Part shown: one piece after another, positions 47,103-55,452 of the stretch
Numbering within the stretch: the first letter of the stretch is position 1
How the letters are laid out: each line of letters begins with the position of its first letter
NCBI RefSeq assembly: GCF_019704135.1
Contig: NZ_AP024355.1
Span: forward strand, 2,040,001 to 2,104,000
Direction: 5' to 3'
DNA from: Desulfuromonas versatilis
GTDB taxonomy: Bacteria; Desulfobacterota; Desulfuromonadia; Desulfuromonadales; NIT-T3
DNA: 64,000 nt
Notes under the pieces: generated by a model
Told to the model about the DNA's origin: nothing
The model's input: only the letters and a program-made list of their open reading frames with translations
Databases searched by the model: none
Made by a program: the position numbers and the translations under genes

Positions 47103-48062
47103 ATGAAGGTCATTTCCCCCGTCGATAATCTGGCTGAAGCATCCCTGCTGCTCGAGGCCGGTGCCGATGAGCTCTACGGCGGCTATGTCCCGGCGGCGTG
47201 GCGGGAGCGCTACAGCCTTTTGGCCTCGCTCAACCAGCGGACCTTCGCCGGGGCGCAGATCGAATCCTTTGCCGATCTTGCGCAGATCATTGCCCTGGCC
47301 CACGCACGGGGGCGGAGCTTCTCCCTGACCCTCAACGCACCCTATTACACCGAGGAGCAGATCCCCCTGCTGTTTGATTATGTCGACGAAGCGGCCGAGG
47401 CCGGCGTCGACGGCATCATCCTCGCCGATCTCGGCCTGCTGCGCCTGCTGCGCCGTCGCCATCCGGCCCTCGAGTATCACGCCAGCACCCTGGCTCACCT
47501 GATGAACTCCGAGGCGGTGCGCTTCTACCTCGAGCAGGGAGTGGGCAGGATAATCTTCCCGCGGCACCTTACCGTGGCGGAAATGCAGCAGGTCGCCCTC
47601 AAGCTGCCCGGGGTCCGCTTCGACGCCTTCATGCTGGTCGGCAAGTGCCCCAATACCGAGGGCCTGTGCACCTTTCACCATTCGAGCCCGGACAAGATCT
47701 GGCCCTGTGAAATTCCCTACCGGATCGAGCCGCAGAGCCCGCCCGGTTCCCCTCTGCTGCTGAGTGCCATGGCCCGCCAGGACAGCTGGTCGAAAACCAA
47801 CCGCCGGCATGGCTGTGGGCTGTGTGCGATCCCGCATCTGCGCAAGGCTGGGTTCTACGGGCTTAAGCTCGTCGGGCGCGGCGCCCCGGCAGCGCAGAAA
47901 GTGAAAAACATCCTGCTGGTTAGGGATTTTCTTCGCCTGGCGGACAGCGAAGACGACTTTGCGCTGTACCGAAAAAAGGCGCGGGCCGCCCATCGAGAGC
48001 GCTTCGGCGCAACCTGCTCGCCCAACGTCTGTTATTACCCGGAATTTTACGAAGCCGAATAG
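47103..48062 (+). CDS. Peptidase U32-family protein
   Basis: 319 residues, TIM-barrel-like. The N-terminus VISPVDNLAEASLLLEAGADELYGGYV and LEYHASTLAHLMNSEAVRFYLEQGVGRIIFPR are U32 signatures. Cys clusters (GKCPNTEGLCTFHH, HGCGLCAIP, CSPNVCYY) suggest an Fe-S cluster, as in the UbiU/UbiV and TrhP relatives that hydroxylate quinones or tRNA. ATG 47103 is preferred over GTG 47097. Exact substrate unknown. Confidence 0.85.
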   Translation: MKVISPVDNLAEASLLLEAGADELYGGYVPAAWRERYSLLASLNQRTFAGAQIESFADLAQIIALAHARGRSFSLTLNAPYYTEEQIPLLFDYVDEAAEAGVDGIILADLGLLRLLRRRHPALEYHASTLAHLMNSEAVRFYLEQGVGRIIFPRHLTVAEMQQVALKLPGVRFDAFMLVGKCPNTEGLCTFHHSSPDKIWPCEIPYRIEPQSPPGSPLLLSAMARQDSWSKTNRRHGCGLCAIPHLRKAGFYGLKLVGRGAPAAQKVKNILLVRDFLRLADSEDDFALYRKKARAAHRERFGATCSPNVCYYPEFYEAE

Positions 48063-48071
48063 GTTTTGCAT

Positions 48072-49202
48072 ATGATTCGCATTCTGCATACCGCCGATCT
48101 GCACCTGGATGCTCCGTTCCCCGTCCTCGGGGACCGGCAGGCCCAGCGCCGGGAGGCTTTTCTCAAGACCTTCGAGCGCCTGGTAACCCTGGCGATCAAG
48201 AGCGAGGTGCACCTGTTTCTGGTGGCCGGCGATCTTTTCGACAGCCCGCGGCCCTCGGCCGCGACGGTGGCCAAAGTCCAGGCCGGCTTGAAACGCCTGG
48301 CCGACCGGGGGATCGTGCCGGTGCTGCTGCCGGGGACCCACGACAACCTGGTGGGCGCCGATTCGGTGTACCGGCGCAGCGAATTTCCCGGGGCGATCCT
48401 GCTCGATCGCCCGGCCATCGAGGAGCCGTTGGCCCTGCAGGTGAATGGTGAGCGGGTTTTCCTCTACGGCTTCGCCTATCGAACGTTTGCTTCGCAAAAC
48501 GCCCTGGAGGGGATGGCCCGCCGCTCGGACGAGGGAATCCATATCGGCTTGCTGCACGGCTCACGGCAGGGCAGCCCCGAATGGGAATACCGCAAGAAGG
48601 ACCTCCCCTTCACCGTTGCCGAGCTGCGCCACTGGGGGTTGGACTACGTGGCCCTTGGCCACTACCACGGTTTCGATCTTATCGAAGACGGCGGGCGGAC
48701 CCTGGCCTGCTATCCCGGTTCGCCCGAGGGGAAGCGCTTCGGGGAAAACGGACCGCGCTGCTGCGCCCTGGTGCGGGTGGAAAAGGGGCAGGTCGAGGTG
48801 GAGAAGGCTACCGTCAACAGCCTGGTGCTGGAGGACCGCAAGCTCGATCTTGCCGGGTGCGAAACCCTGGAGCAGGCGGCGGAGGTTATTTGCGCCATGG
48901 GTCGTCCCGACCTGCTGCTGCGGCTGCGCCTGACCGGCATCGTCGAGGCGCCCCTCGATCTGGCGGCCCTGCAGGCGCGCTGCGGCGGGGCCTTTTTCCA
49001 CCTGGAATTCGATGACCGCACCCGGCTTTTCGACAGCGATTTCGCCCGGCGCATTGCCCAGGAGGAGACGGTTCGCGGCGTGTTCGTGCGCCAGCTGCAG
49101 CAGCGGATGCAGCTGGCCGGGCCCGAGGAACGGGCCGTGCTCGAGGAGGCTTTTCGGGAGGTTCTGGTCCGCTTTGGAGCCTTCGGCGGAGGTGCGGCAT
49201 GA
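48072..49202 (+). CDS. yhaO: YhaO-like DNA repair exonuclease (SbcD-type metallophosphoesterase)
   Basis: 376 residues. Metallophosphoesterase motifs in order: ILHTADLHLDAPF, LFLVAGDLFDSPRP, PVLLPGTHDNL (Thr replacing the usual Asn of GNHD), LLHGS and VALGHYHGFDLI. A C-terminal accessory domain follows. Partner of the YhaN ATPase encoded next with a 4-base overlap (ATGA). Together they resemble SbcCD/Mre11-Rad50 and probably process DNA ends. Confidence 0.9.
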   Translation: MIRILHTADLHLDAPFPVLGDRQAQRREAFLKTFERLVTLAIKSEVHLFLVAGDLFDSPRPSAATVAKVQAGLKRLADRGIVPVLLPGTHDNLVGADSVYRRSEFPGAILLDRPAIEEPLALQVNGERVFLYGFAYRTFASQNALEGMARRSDEGIHIGLLHGSRQGSPEWEYRKKDLPFTVAELRHWGLDYVALGHYHGFDLIEDGGRTLACYPGSPEGKRFGENGPRCCALVRVEKGQVEVEKATVNSLVLEDRKLDLAGCETLEQAAEVICAMGRPDLLLRLRLTGIVEAPLDLAALQARCGGAFFHLEFDDRTRLFDSDFARRIAQEETVRGVFVRQLQQRMQLAGPEERAVLEEAFREVLVRFGAFGGGAA

Positions 49203-51424
49203 TCCTGCGCAGTCTCGAATTGAAACACTTCGGCAAATACGCCGAGCGGACCGTAGAGTTTCGCCGCGGCATGAACCTGGTGATCGGCCCCAACGAGGCC
49301 GGCAAGTCCACCCTGGTGGAGGCGGTCCCGGCGGTTTTGTTCGGGCTGCGCAACAAGGAGCGGTACAGGCCCTGGGGGCGGCAGGGCAACTCCGAAGCGG
49401 CCCTGGTGCTGGAAGGCCGGCAGGGGACAGTGCGCATCGAGCGGGACCTCAGCAGCGACCGGGTTTCGCTCCAGGAGCGGGATGACCTTTACCACGACCT
49501 CTACAGCTTCGACGGCAAGGCCTCGCCCCTGGGGCGCTCCTCCGAACGGACCGAATATCTCGAGCAGCTCACCCGGCTGTTCGGCGTAGCGGAGGAGGAG
49601 GTGTTTCGGGCTTCGCTCTACTTCGGCCAGGGCAGCCTCGAAGTCTCCGGCCAGGGCGGACTGGCCGCCAAGATCAAGGCCCTGCTTTCCGGGTTTGTCG
49701 AGGTCGATTACGACCGGGTGCTCGAATCGCTGGCCGAAGACCACTTTGCCATTACCCGGGAAAACCCCTGGGGCAAGGACAAGACCAAGGACCGTGAGCT
49801 CGAGGAGGTGCGCGGGCGCCTGGCCGAGCTGGAGGGGCACTGGAAGGAGGCCCAGCAGGGGCTGCGGGACCTGGAGGGGCTGCGTCTGGAGCTGGCCGGG
49901 CTGGATGCCTCGCTGGAAAACGACCGCGCCGAGTTTGCCCAGGGGGAGAAGTACCTTGCCTGGATCCGCCGCCAATGGCAGCTGCTGGAGAAGAAGGAGA
50001 GCCTGAACCGCGACTTCACCCGGGTCAACCGCGAGTCGGAGAAGGTGACCGATCTCGAAGCCCGTCGCCAACAGCTGCAGCAACAGCTGGCCAAAACCGG
50101 GCTGCCCCATCCCATGCCCGCCGATCTGCCGCAGCTGCTCACCGAGGCCGAGAAGGTCCGCAAGGAGATGGTCAGGTTGAGCGGCGAAGCGGCGCCGCTG
50201 CGGGAGCAGCTGCTGGCCTGCGGCCCGCCGCCATGGAAGCTGAGCGCACTTTTGACCGGTCTGCTGGCCGGCGCTGGAGGCTCTCTGGGGTGGTGGCGCG
50301 CCGAATGGATAAAACCCCTGGCGCTCGGCGCCGGGGTTGGCGCCGCCGGGGTCTGGGGACTCTACCTCTGGCGCGCCGTCCAGAGGCGGGCTGAGCGCAG
50401 CCGTCTCTCCGGGCAGCTGCAGGTGTTCGAGCAGCAGCGCGAAGCGGCCCAGGCCCGTCTGGCCGGGCTCGATGAGCGCTTCGAGGGGCTTGGGCTCTCC
50501 CCCTCGGCGGTGGAAATCGTCAAGATGCAGAAAAACCTCGAACGCCACCTGCAGCTCTGCAAGGAAATGAGCGATGCGCAAAGCGCCCTCAAGGTGCTCG
50601 AGAAATCCGAAGAGCTGCGGCGCGACCGCGATTCGCTGACTCGCGAGATGGCCGTTATCGACGAGCGGATGGAGAAGGAGCGAGCCCTGCTCCAGGGGCG
50701 TCACCTGACCCCCGAGGAGTTGCCCGAGGCCGAGGAGAAGCTGCAGGCCCTCGGCACCAGCATCCGCGAGCGCGAGCAGCGCCTGCTCGCGCTTTCGCGC
50801 AAGGAGGCGGAGCTGCAAGGGGCGCTGGGCGACCTGCAGCAGATCGAAGACGAGGGAGAGCGGCTTCGCGAGCGCGAGAAACAGCTCGTGCGCCGGCGCA
50901 GCGCCCTGGTTCTGGCCTATGACGTTCTGTCCGGGGCGGTGAAGGATTTCCGCAACACCTACCTCGAGCGCTTCTCCCGGGAGATCGGCGAGTACCTGGC
51001 GGTGGTTACCTGCGGCAATTACACCGAGGTCCATCTCGACGAGGATTTCAATCTTTCGCTCAAGGGGCGCAACGGGCAGTGGCAGCCCGTCGAGCACTTC
51101 AGCCGAGGCACCGCCGACGGCGTCTATCTGGCGGTACGCCTGGCCCTGACCCGGCAGCTCTCCAGCGGCCGGCAACTGCCCCTGCTGATGGATGACCCCC
51201 TGGTCAACTTCGACAGCGGCCGGCAGAGCGAGGCCCTCAAGGCCCTGGAAAACCTCAGCCGTGAGCATCAGGTGATTTTTCTCAGCCACGACGAATCGCT
51301 GCTGCGCCGCGCGGCGCAGAAACGATGGAACGTGATATCCTTGGATGAGGCCAACAGCCTGTCGAATCCTCGCAACGAGGAAAGGAGGGACGATGCCGGA
51401 GAAGGACAGTTGTATCTTCTGTAA
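49199..51424 (+). CDS. yhaN: YhaN-like AAA ATPase (SbcC/Rad50-related)
   Basis: 741 residues. The Walker A GPNEAGKST lies at residues ~31-39 of the head (FRRGMNLVIGPNEAGKSTLVEA). Two long coiled-coil arms flank a central hydrophobic pair (ALLTGLLAGAGGSLGWW, PLALGAGVGAAGVWGLYLW at ~345-385), where Rad50 has a zinc hook. The C-terminal head has SRGTADGVYLAVRLALTRQL (signature) and LPLLMDDPLVNFD (Walker B). The hydrophobic pair, as in YhaN, suggests membrane anchoring. The next gene starts inside its 3' end. Confidence 0.9.
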   Translation: MILRSLELKHFGKYAERTVEFRRGMNLVIGPNEAGKSTLVEAVPAVLFGLRNKERYRPWGRQGNSEAALVLEGRQGTVRIERDLSSDRVSLQERDDLYHDLYSFDGKASPLGRSSERTEYLEQLTRLFGVAEEEVFRASLYFGQGSLEVSGQGGLAAKIKALLSGFVEVDYDRVLESLAEDHFAITRENPWGKDKTKDRELEEVRGRLAELEGHWKEAQQGLRDLEGLRLELAGLDASLENDRAEFAQGEKYLAWIRRQWQLLEKKESLNRDFTRVNRESEKVTDLEARRQQLQQQLAKTGLPHPMPADLPQLLTEAEKVRKEMVRLSGEAAPLREQLLACGPPPWKLSALLTGLLAGAGGSLGWWRAEWIKPLALGAGVGAAGVWGLYLWRAVQRRAERSRLSGQLQVFEQQREAAQARLAGLDERFEGLGLSPSAVEIVKMQKNLERHLQLCKEMSDAQSALKVLEKSEELRRDRDSLTREMAVIDERMEKERALLQGRHLTPEELPEAEEKLQALGTSIREREQRLLALSRKEAELQGALGDLQQIEDEGERLREREKQLVRRRSALVLAYDVLSGAVKDFRNTYLERFSREIGEYLAVVTCGNYTEVHLDEDFNLSLKGRNGQWQPVEHFSRGTADGVYLAVRLALTRQLSSGRQLPLLMDDPLVNFDSGRQSEALKALENLSREHQVIFLSHDESLLRRAAQKRWNVISLDEANSLSNPRNEERRDDAGEGQLYLL

Positions 51425-51746
51425 AATTCTCGCCGGGGAGATTCCGGCACGGGTGGTTTTCGAGGACGACCTGGTCGTGGCCCTGGAGGACATCAATCCC
51501 CAGGCACCCCTCCATTACCTGATCATTCCGCGAAAGCACATCCGCACCACCCTTGACCTGACCACCGCCGACAACGCCATGATCGGCCATGTCTTCCAGG
51601 TGGCGGGCAAGCTCGCCCACGATCTCGGCTTTGCCGAGGATGGTTTCCGGGTCGTCAACAACTGCAACGAAATGGGGGGGCAGGTGGTCTGGCACATCCA
51701 CTTCCACCTGCTCGGCGGCCGGGAAATGGGCTGGCCGCCGGGATAG
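51393..51746 (+). CDS. HIT-family nucleotide hydrolase
   Basis: 117 residues, Hint-type. It has CIFCKILAGEIPARVVFEDD, APLHYLIIPRKHI and the histidine triad WHIHFHLLGGREMGWPPG. It hydrolyses nucleoside phosphoramidates or similar linkages in the cytoplasm. AGGAAAGGAGGG precedes ATG 51393, which lies 32 bases inside the yhaN 3' end in another frame, so the two are transcribed together. Confidence 0.93.
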   Translation: MPEKDSCIFCKILAGEIPARVVFEDDLVVALEDINPQAPLHYLIIPRKHIRTTLDLTTADNAMIGHVFQVAGKLAHDLGFAEDGFRVVNNCNEMGGQVVWHIHFHLLGGREMGWPPG

Positions 51747-51770
51747 GCGGTCAGGATCCCGGAGCCCCAG

Positions 51771-52412
51771 GTGTTCATCGATCTGCTGATTCTCGCGGTG
51801 CTCTGGCTCGGCTGGTGCCTGCTGCATTCGCTGCTCATCACCCCGCGGGCCGACGGGCTGTTTCATCGCCTGCTGGGTCAGCGCATCGCGTGGTTCAGGC
51901 TTGGCTACAACCTGTTCGCGATAATCTCTTTCCTGCCGCCGGCCCTCTGGATGCTGGCTCTTCCTTATCCCGAGTTCCTGGTCTGGCGCTGGCCCTGGAC
52001 CTTCGTCAAGGCATTGTTCTGGGGCGTGGCCGGCTGGCTGCTCTACGAGGGGTTCAGGGTCTATCCGTTGCGGGAGTTTCTCGGCCTCGACCAGGTGGGC
52101 CGGTTCCGGCGCGGTGAGGCGGAGGCCCCACCGGCACCTCTGCTCAGGGACGGGATATTGGCCCGGGTGCGTCACCCTTGGTACGCGGCGGTGATTATCC
52201 TGCTGTGGGCCCGCGATATCAGTCCCCAGGATTTGGTGACTTCTGCGCTGTTGACCGGTTATCTGCTGGTCGGGGTTCGTCTGGAAGAAGCCAAGCTGGT
52301 GGCGGCCTACGGTGAAGAGTATCGGCGCTATCAGCGCCAAGCGCCCCGCCTGATACCCCGGACGCCGCTTTCCGGGCGGCTCAAAGGGTTCCGCGGCCCG
52401 GACCGGCCTTGA
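51771..52412 (+). CDS. Isoprenylcysteine-methyltransferase-like membrane protein
   Basis: 213 residues with four or five membrane segments. The C-terminal signature RHPWYAAVIILLW ... RLEEAKLVAAYGEEYRRYQRQAPRLIP is that of ICMT/NnrU-type membrane methyltransferases, which use SAM. The GTG start at 51771 follows a GGAGC site. Substrate unknown in bacteria; relatives methylate sulfur compounds. The 3' end overlaps the converging DksA-like gene by 32 bases. Confidence 0.78.
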   Translation: MFIDLLILAVLWLGWCLLHSLLITPRADGLFHRLLGQRIAWFRLGYNLFAIISFLPPALWMLALPYPEFLVWRWPWTFVKALFWGVAGWLLYEGFRVYPLREFLGLDQVGRFRRGEAEAPPAPLLRDGILARVRHPWYAAVIILLWARDISPQDLVTSALLTGYLLVGVRLEEAKLVAAYGEEYRRYQRQAPRLIPRTPLSGRLKGFRGPDRP

Positions 52413-52764
52413 GGGCCTCCTCCTTCTCGATGGCCTCTTTGCAGGCCACATCGTAACGGGTGAAGGGACGGACCTCCAGGCGCTGGATGTCGATGGGCTC
52501 GCCGCAGCGCTGGCAGAGGCCGTAGCTGCCTGCAGCGAGGCGGTCCAGGGCCTCGTCGACCTTGATGAGCTCCTCGCGTTTGTTGTCGCTGAGCAGGTGC
52601 AGGAACTCCCTCAGGTTGTCCGTCAGGCCCTGGTCGGCCAGGTCAGGTACCCCTTCGTCGGTCAGGCCTGCCGCTTCGCGGTTTTTTCTCAGGATTTCCG
52701 CGTACAGTTCCTGGCGATGCTCGAGCAGGCGTTTGCCGATGGCTTCAAGTCGCTGTTTTCGCAT
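52381..52764 (-). CDS. DksA/TraR-family protein with altered zinc site
   Basis: 127 residues. An N-terminal coiled coil (RLEAIGKRLLEHRQELYAEILRKN, then LIKVDEALDRLAAGSYGLC) leads into the zinc-finger part CQRCGEPIDIQRLEVRPFTR followed by YDVAC. The usual C-x2-C ... C-x2-C is changed: the third Cys is Asp (codon GAT), leaving three Cys. DksA proteins bind RNA polymerase with ppGpp. The ATG at 52764 has AAGGGGG upstream. It lies divergently beside a RelA/SpoT homologue. Confidence 0.85.
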   Translation of the reverse strand: MRKQRLEAIGKRLLEHRQELYAEILRKNREAAGLTDEGVPDLADQGLTDNLREFLHLLSDNKREELIKVDEALDRLAAGSYGLCQRCGEPIDIQRLEVRPFTRYDVACKEAIEKEEALKAGPGRGTL

Positions 52765-52911
52765 GAAATGCCCCCTTTCCCATGGATTGCCTCTGCTGCC
52801 GGCTGGCGCCAGAACGGACTTGCTGAGTCCTGCTTTCTTATTTAGTATATATTGCCATTGAAGATTTTTCCCGGTCGGCCTCGATGCGGACCGCTGCAGG
52901 AGATTGGTTGC

Positions 52912-54345
52912 GTGACAAGCGAAGAACGCCGCAAAGAACAGCGCCTGATCAATGAAATACTCGAGCTGCTGGTAACCCATTATGGCGGCGGGTTGAGCGA
53001 GGATGACCTGGACCGGGGGCTTGAATCTCTGCAGTCGGCCATCGAGCTTGCGCGCAGGTCTCACCAGGGGGTGCTGCGAAAATCGGGTGAACCCTATTTC
53101 TTTCATCCGCTGCGCGTGGCTCACCTGGCCGCCCGGCACTGGATGGATTTCGACTCCATCATGGCGGCGATTCTGCACGATGTGGTCGAAGACACCCCGG
53201 TCACCCTCAAGGAGGTCGAGCACGCCTTCGGGCACGAAGTGGCTCTGCTGGTTAACGGCCTGACCAAGGCCGACGACGAGAAACTGAGCCGCGAGGCCCT
53301 CAAGGCCGAAACCTATCGCAAACAGCTGCTCGCCGCCATCCAGGATGTGCGGGTGCTGTGCCTGAAGTTCTGGGACCGCATCGACAATCTGCAGACCATC
53401 GGGGCGCTGGCCCCGGCCAAACAGTCGCTGATCGCCGAGGAGACCCGCAGCATCTACGTTCCCCTTGCCCGGCATCTGGGGATGGGCCAGGTGGCCTCCG
53501 AGCTCGATGCTCTCTCCCTGCGCATCCTCTACCCACGGCGCGCCGCCCGCTACCAGGCCGCCATCGAGGTACTTCAGGAGCGGAGCGAAGGAGCCAGGCG
53601 CAAGATCAGGTCGGAAATCCACCACAGCTTCGAGCATCACAAGGTCCCCTTCCTGCTGAACGAGCGCTGGCGACCCTTTTCCATTGCCGCCGCCAAGGGG
53701 ATGGGGCGGGGGTTGACCACCCTCTATACCCTGGAAGTGCAGGTCGACCGGACCATGGACGCCTATCTTGCCCTGGGCCTGCTGCACAGCCTGTTCTCGC
53801 CCATTCCCGGCAAGCTTCGCGATCACCTGAACGTCCCCTCCCAGTTCGGCTACCAATCGCTCAAGACCACGGTGCAGGCTGGAGAAATCCGCATGCGGGT
53901 GGAAATCACCACTCGTAAGTTGGCCCGTTTCAACGAATCCGGAGTGCTGGCACCCGGCTTCGAATTCCGCCGGGCGAATTTCCAGGACCTGATGCGCAGT
54001 CTGCTCGAAGGGGAATCGGCTTTCGACACCGAAAGCCTGCGCCTGGCTTCGGCCTCCATCCAGGTCTACACGCCTACGGGGGAGATTCGGACCTTGCCGG
54101 AGGGCAGCAGTGCTCTGGATTTTGCCTTCGATATTCATGAAGAGCTGGGGTTGCACGCGGTCCGTGCGCGGATTAACGGCCAGACCCGACTGCTGCGCTC
54201 GCGATTGATGGACGGCGACCAGGTCGGCATCGAGCGGGTCGGCACACCACAGGTTCTGCCCAAGTGGCTCGAATGGGCCGTCACTCCCAAAGCCCGCAAC
54301 CGCATCCGGCGCTACCTGCGCAGCCGCGTGCAGGAAGGCGCCTGA
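52912..54345 (+). CDS. RelA/SpoT homologue with intact HD and degenerate synthetase domain
   Basis: About 477 residues. The HD (ppGpp hydrolase) domain keeps YFFHPLRVAHLAA, ILHDVVEDTPVT, LVNGLTKAD and KFWDRIDNLQTI. In the synthetase region the RPKHxYSIYRK and DLIAIRI-type motifs are replaced (RWRPFSIAAAK, TLYTLEVQVD), though GYQSLKTTV remains. A TGS domain follows (VYTPTGEIRTLPEGSSALDFAFDIH); the ACT domain is missing. It is predicted to hydrolyse (p)ppGpp but not make it. GTG 52912 is the start, with AGGAGA upstream. Confidence 0.85.
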   Translation: MTSEERRKEQRLINEILELLVTHYGGGLSEDDLDRGLESLQSAIELARRSHQGVLRKSGEPYFFHPLRVAHLAARHWMDFDSIMAAILHDVVEDTPVTLKEVEHAFGHEVALLVNGLTKADDEKLSREALKAETYRKQLLAAIQDVRVLCLKFWDRIDNLQTIGALAPAKQSLIAEETRSIYVPLARHLGMGQVASELDALSLRILYPRRAARYQAAIEVLQERSEGARRKIRSEIHHSFEHHKVPFLLNERWRPFSIAAAKGMGRGLTTLYTLEVQVDRTMDAYLALGLLHSLFSPIPGKLRDHLNVPSQFGYQSLKTTVQAGEIRMRVEITTRKLARFNESGVLAPGFEFRRANFQDLMRSLLEGESAFDTESLRLASASIQVYTPTGEIRTLPEGSSALDFAFDIHEELGLHAVRARINGQTRLLRSRLMDGDQVGIERVGTPQVLPKWLEWAVTPKARNRIRRYLRSRVQEGA

Positions 54346-54387
54346 ATTAAGGCCGGCTTTTTTTCTTCCCTTCCCGGATGTTTCTCC

Positions 54388-55440
54388 ATGTTTAAATCCT
54401 CCCTGTGGCTTTCTTTGCTGTTCCTTCTGACCATCCCTCCGAGCCCGGCCCGAGCCGGCGATGTGAGCGTGTTTGTCTACCATCGGTTCGGGGAGAGCAG
54501 CCTGCCATCCACCAACATCGACCTGGAAACCTTTTCCGGTCAGCTGGAAGCCTTGCGCCGGGGCGGTTTTACGGTTCTGCCCCTGGGGGAAGTTGTCCGG
54601 CGCCTCGAGGGCAAAGACCCGCTACCCGAGAGGTGTGCGGTGCTGACCGTGGATGATGGCTATGCAAGCTTTCTGACCGGGGCCATGCCGCTGCTGCGGC
54701 GCTACGGGTATCCTGCGACCCTGTTCGTGGCGACCGATTTCGTGGGGCATTCGGGATATCTGGATTGGGACCAGCTCCGGCAACTGCGCGCCGAAGGGGT
54801 GGAAATCGGCAACCACTCGTCCACCCACGATCACCTTGTCAACAGGCTTCCCGGAGAAGGCGAGGCGGAATGGCACAGGCGGGTTCGTGTCGATCTGGAG
54901 ACCGCCCAGGCGGAGTTGGAACGGCATCTTGGGGTTCGCCCGGAGCTGCTGGCCTATCCTTTTGGAGAATACTCCCCGGAGTTGATCGCCGTGGCTCGTG
55001 AGTTGGGATTCCGCGGGGCTGCCGGGCAGCAGTCGGGGGTGGTTTCAGAGCGGGCCGAGCTTTTCGCCCTGCCGCGTTTTCCCATGGGGGGGGTGTATGC
55101 GACGCTCGAGGGTTTCCAGGAAAAGCTTGCCATGCGGGCCTTGCCCTTGAGGGTCGTGGCTCCGGCGAGCCCGGTCATCGGCAGGGACAATCCCCCGGAC
55201 CTGGTGGTCCAGATCGAGGCAGGAGCGGTAAGGCTGGAGGCGTTGCGCTGTTTCGTGCCCGGTCAGCCCAACGCCGAGATTCTGCCGGACCCACACATCC
55301 CGGGCAGGGTGACGATCAGGGCCGGTCAGCCACTGGCCGGCAGGCGGAGCAAATACACCCTCACCGCTCCGGCCCGCCAGGGGCCGCAATGGTTCTGGTT
55401 CAGTCAACTCTGGATCAACCCGGCCGAACCGGAGCCGTAA
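54388..55440 (+). CDS. Exported polysaccharide deacetylase
   Basis: 350 residues. A signal peptide (LWLSLLFLLTIPPSPARA) precedes a NodB-homology domain with VLTVDDGYASF (catalytic Asp pair), GNHSSTHDHLVNRL (metal His) and LLAYPFGEYSPEL. A C-terminal beta-rich domain of ~100 residues follows. It removes N- or O-acetyl groups from a cell-envelope polysaccharide. The convergent Bax-like glucosaminidase ends 12 bases away, a second peptidoglycan/glycan enzyme. Confidence 0.9.
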   Translation: MFKSSLWLSLLFLLTIPPSPARAGDVSVFVYHRFGESSLPSTNIDLETFSGQLEALRRGGFTVLPLGEVVRRLEGKDPLPERCAVLTVDDGYASFLTGAMPLLRRYGYPATLFVATDFVGHSGYLDWDQLRQLRAEGVEIGNHSSTHDHLVNRLPGEGEAEWHRRVRVDLETAQAELERHLGVRPELLAYPFGEYSPELIAVARELGFRGAAGQQSGVVSERAELFALPRFPMGGVYATLEGFQEKLAMRALPLRVVAPASPVIGRDNPPDLVVQIEAGAVRLEALRCFVPGQPNAEILPDPHIPGRVTIRAGQPLAGRRSKYTLTAPARQGPQWFWFSQLWINPAEPEP

Positions 55441-55452
55441 CTCCTGGGTGCT

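Noticed and set aside
52381-54483. A 700-codon minus-strand frame extending the DksA-like gene
   Set aside because: Only the last 127 residues are a real protein with a ribosome site at 52764; the rest is antisense to the RelA/SpoT homologue.
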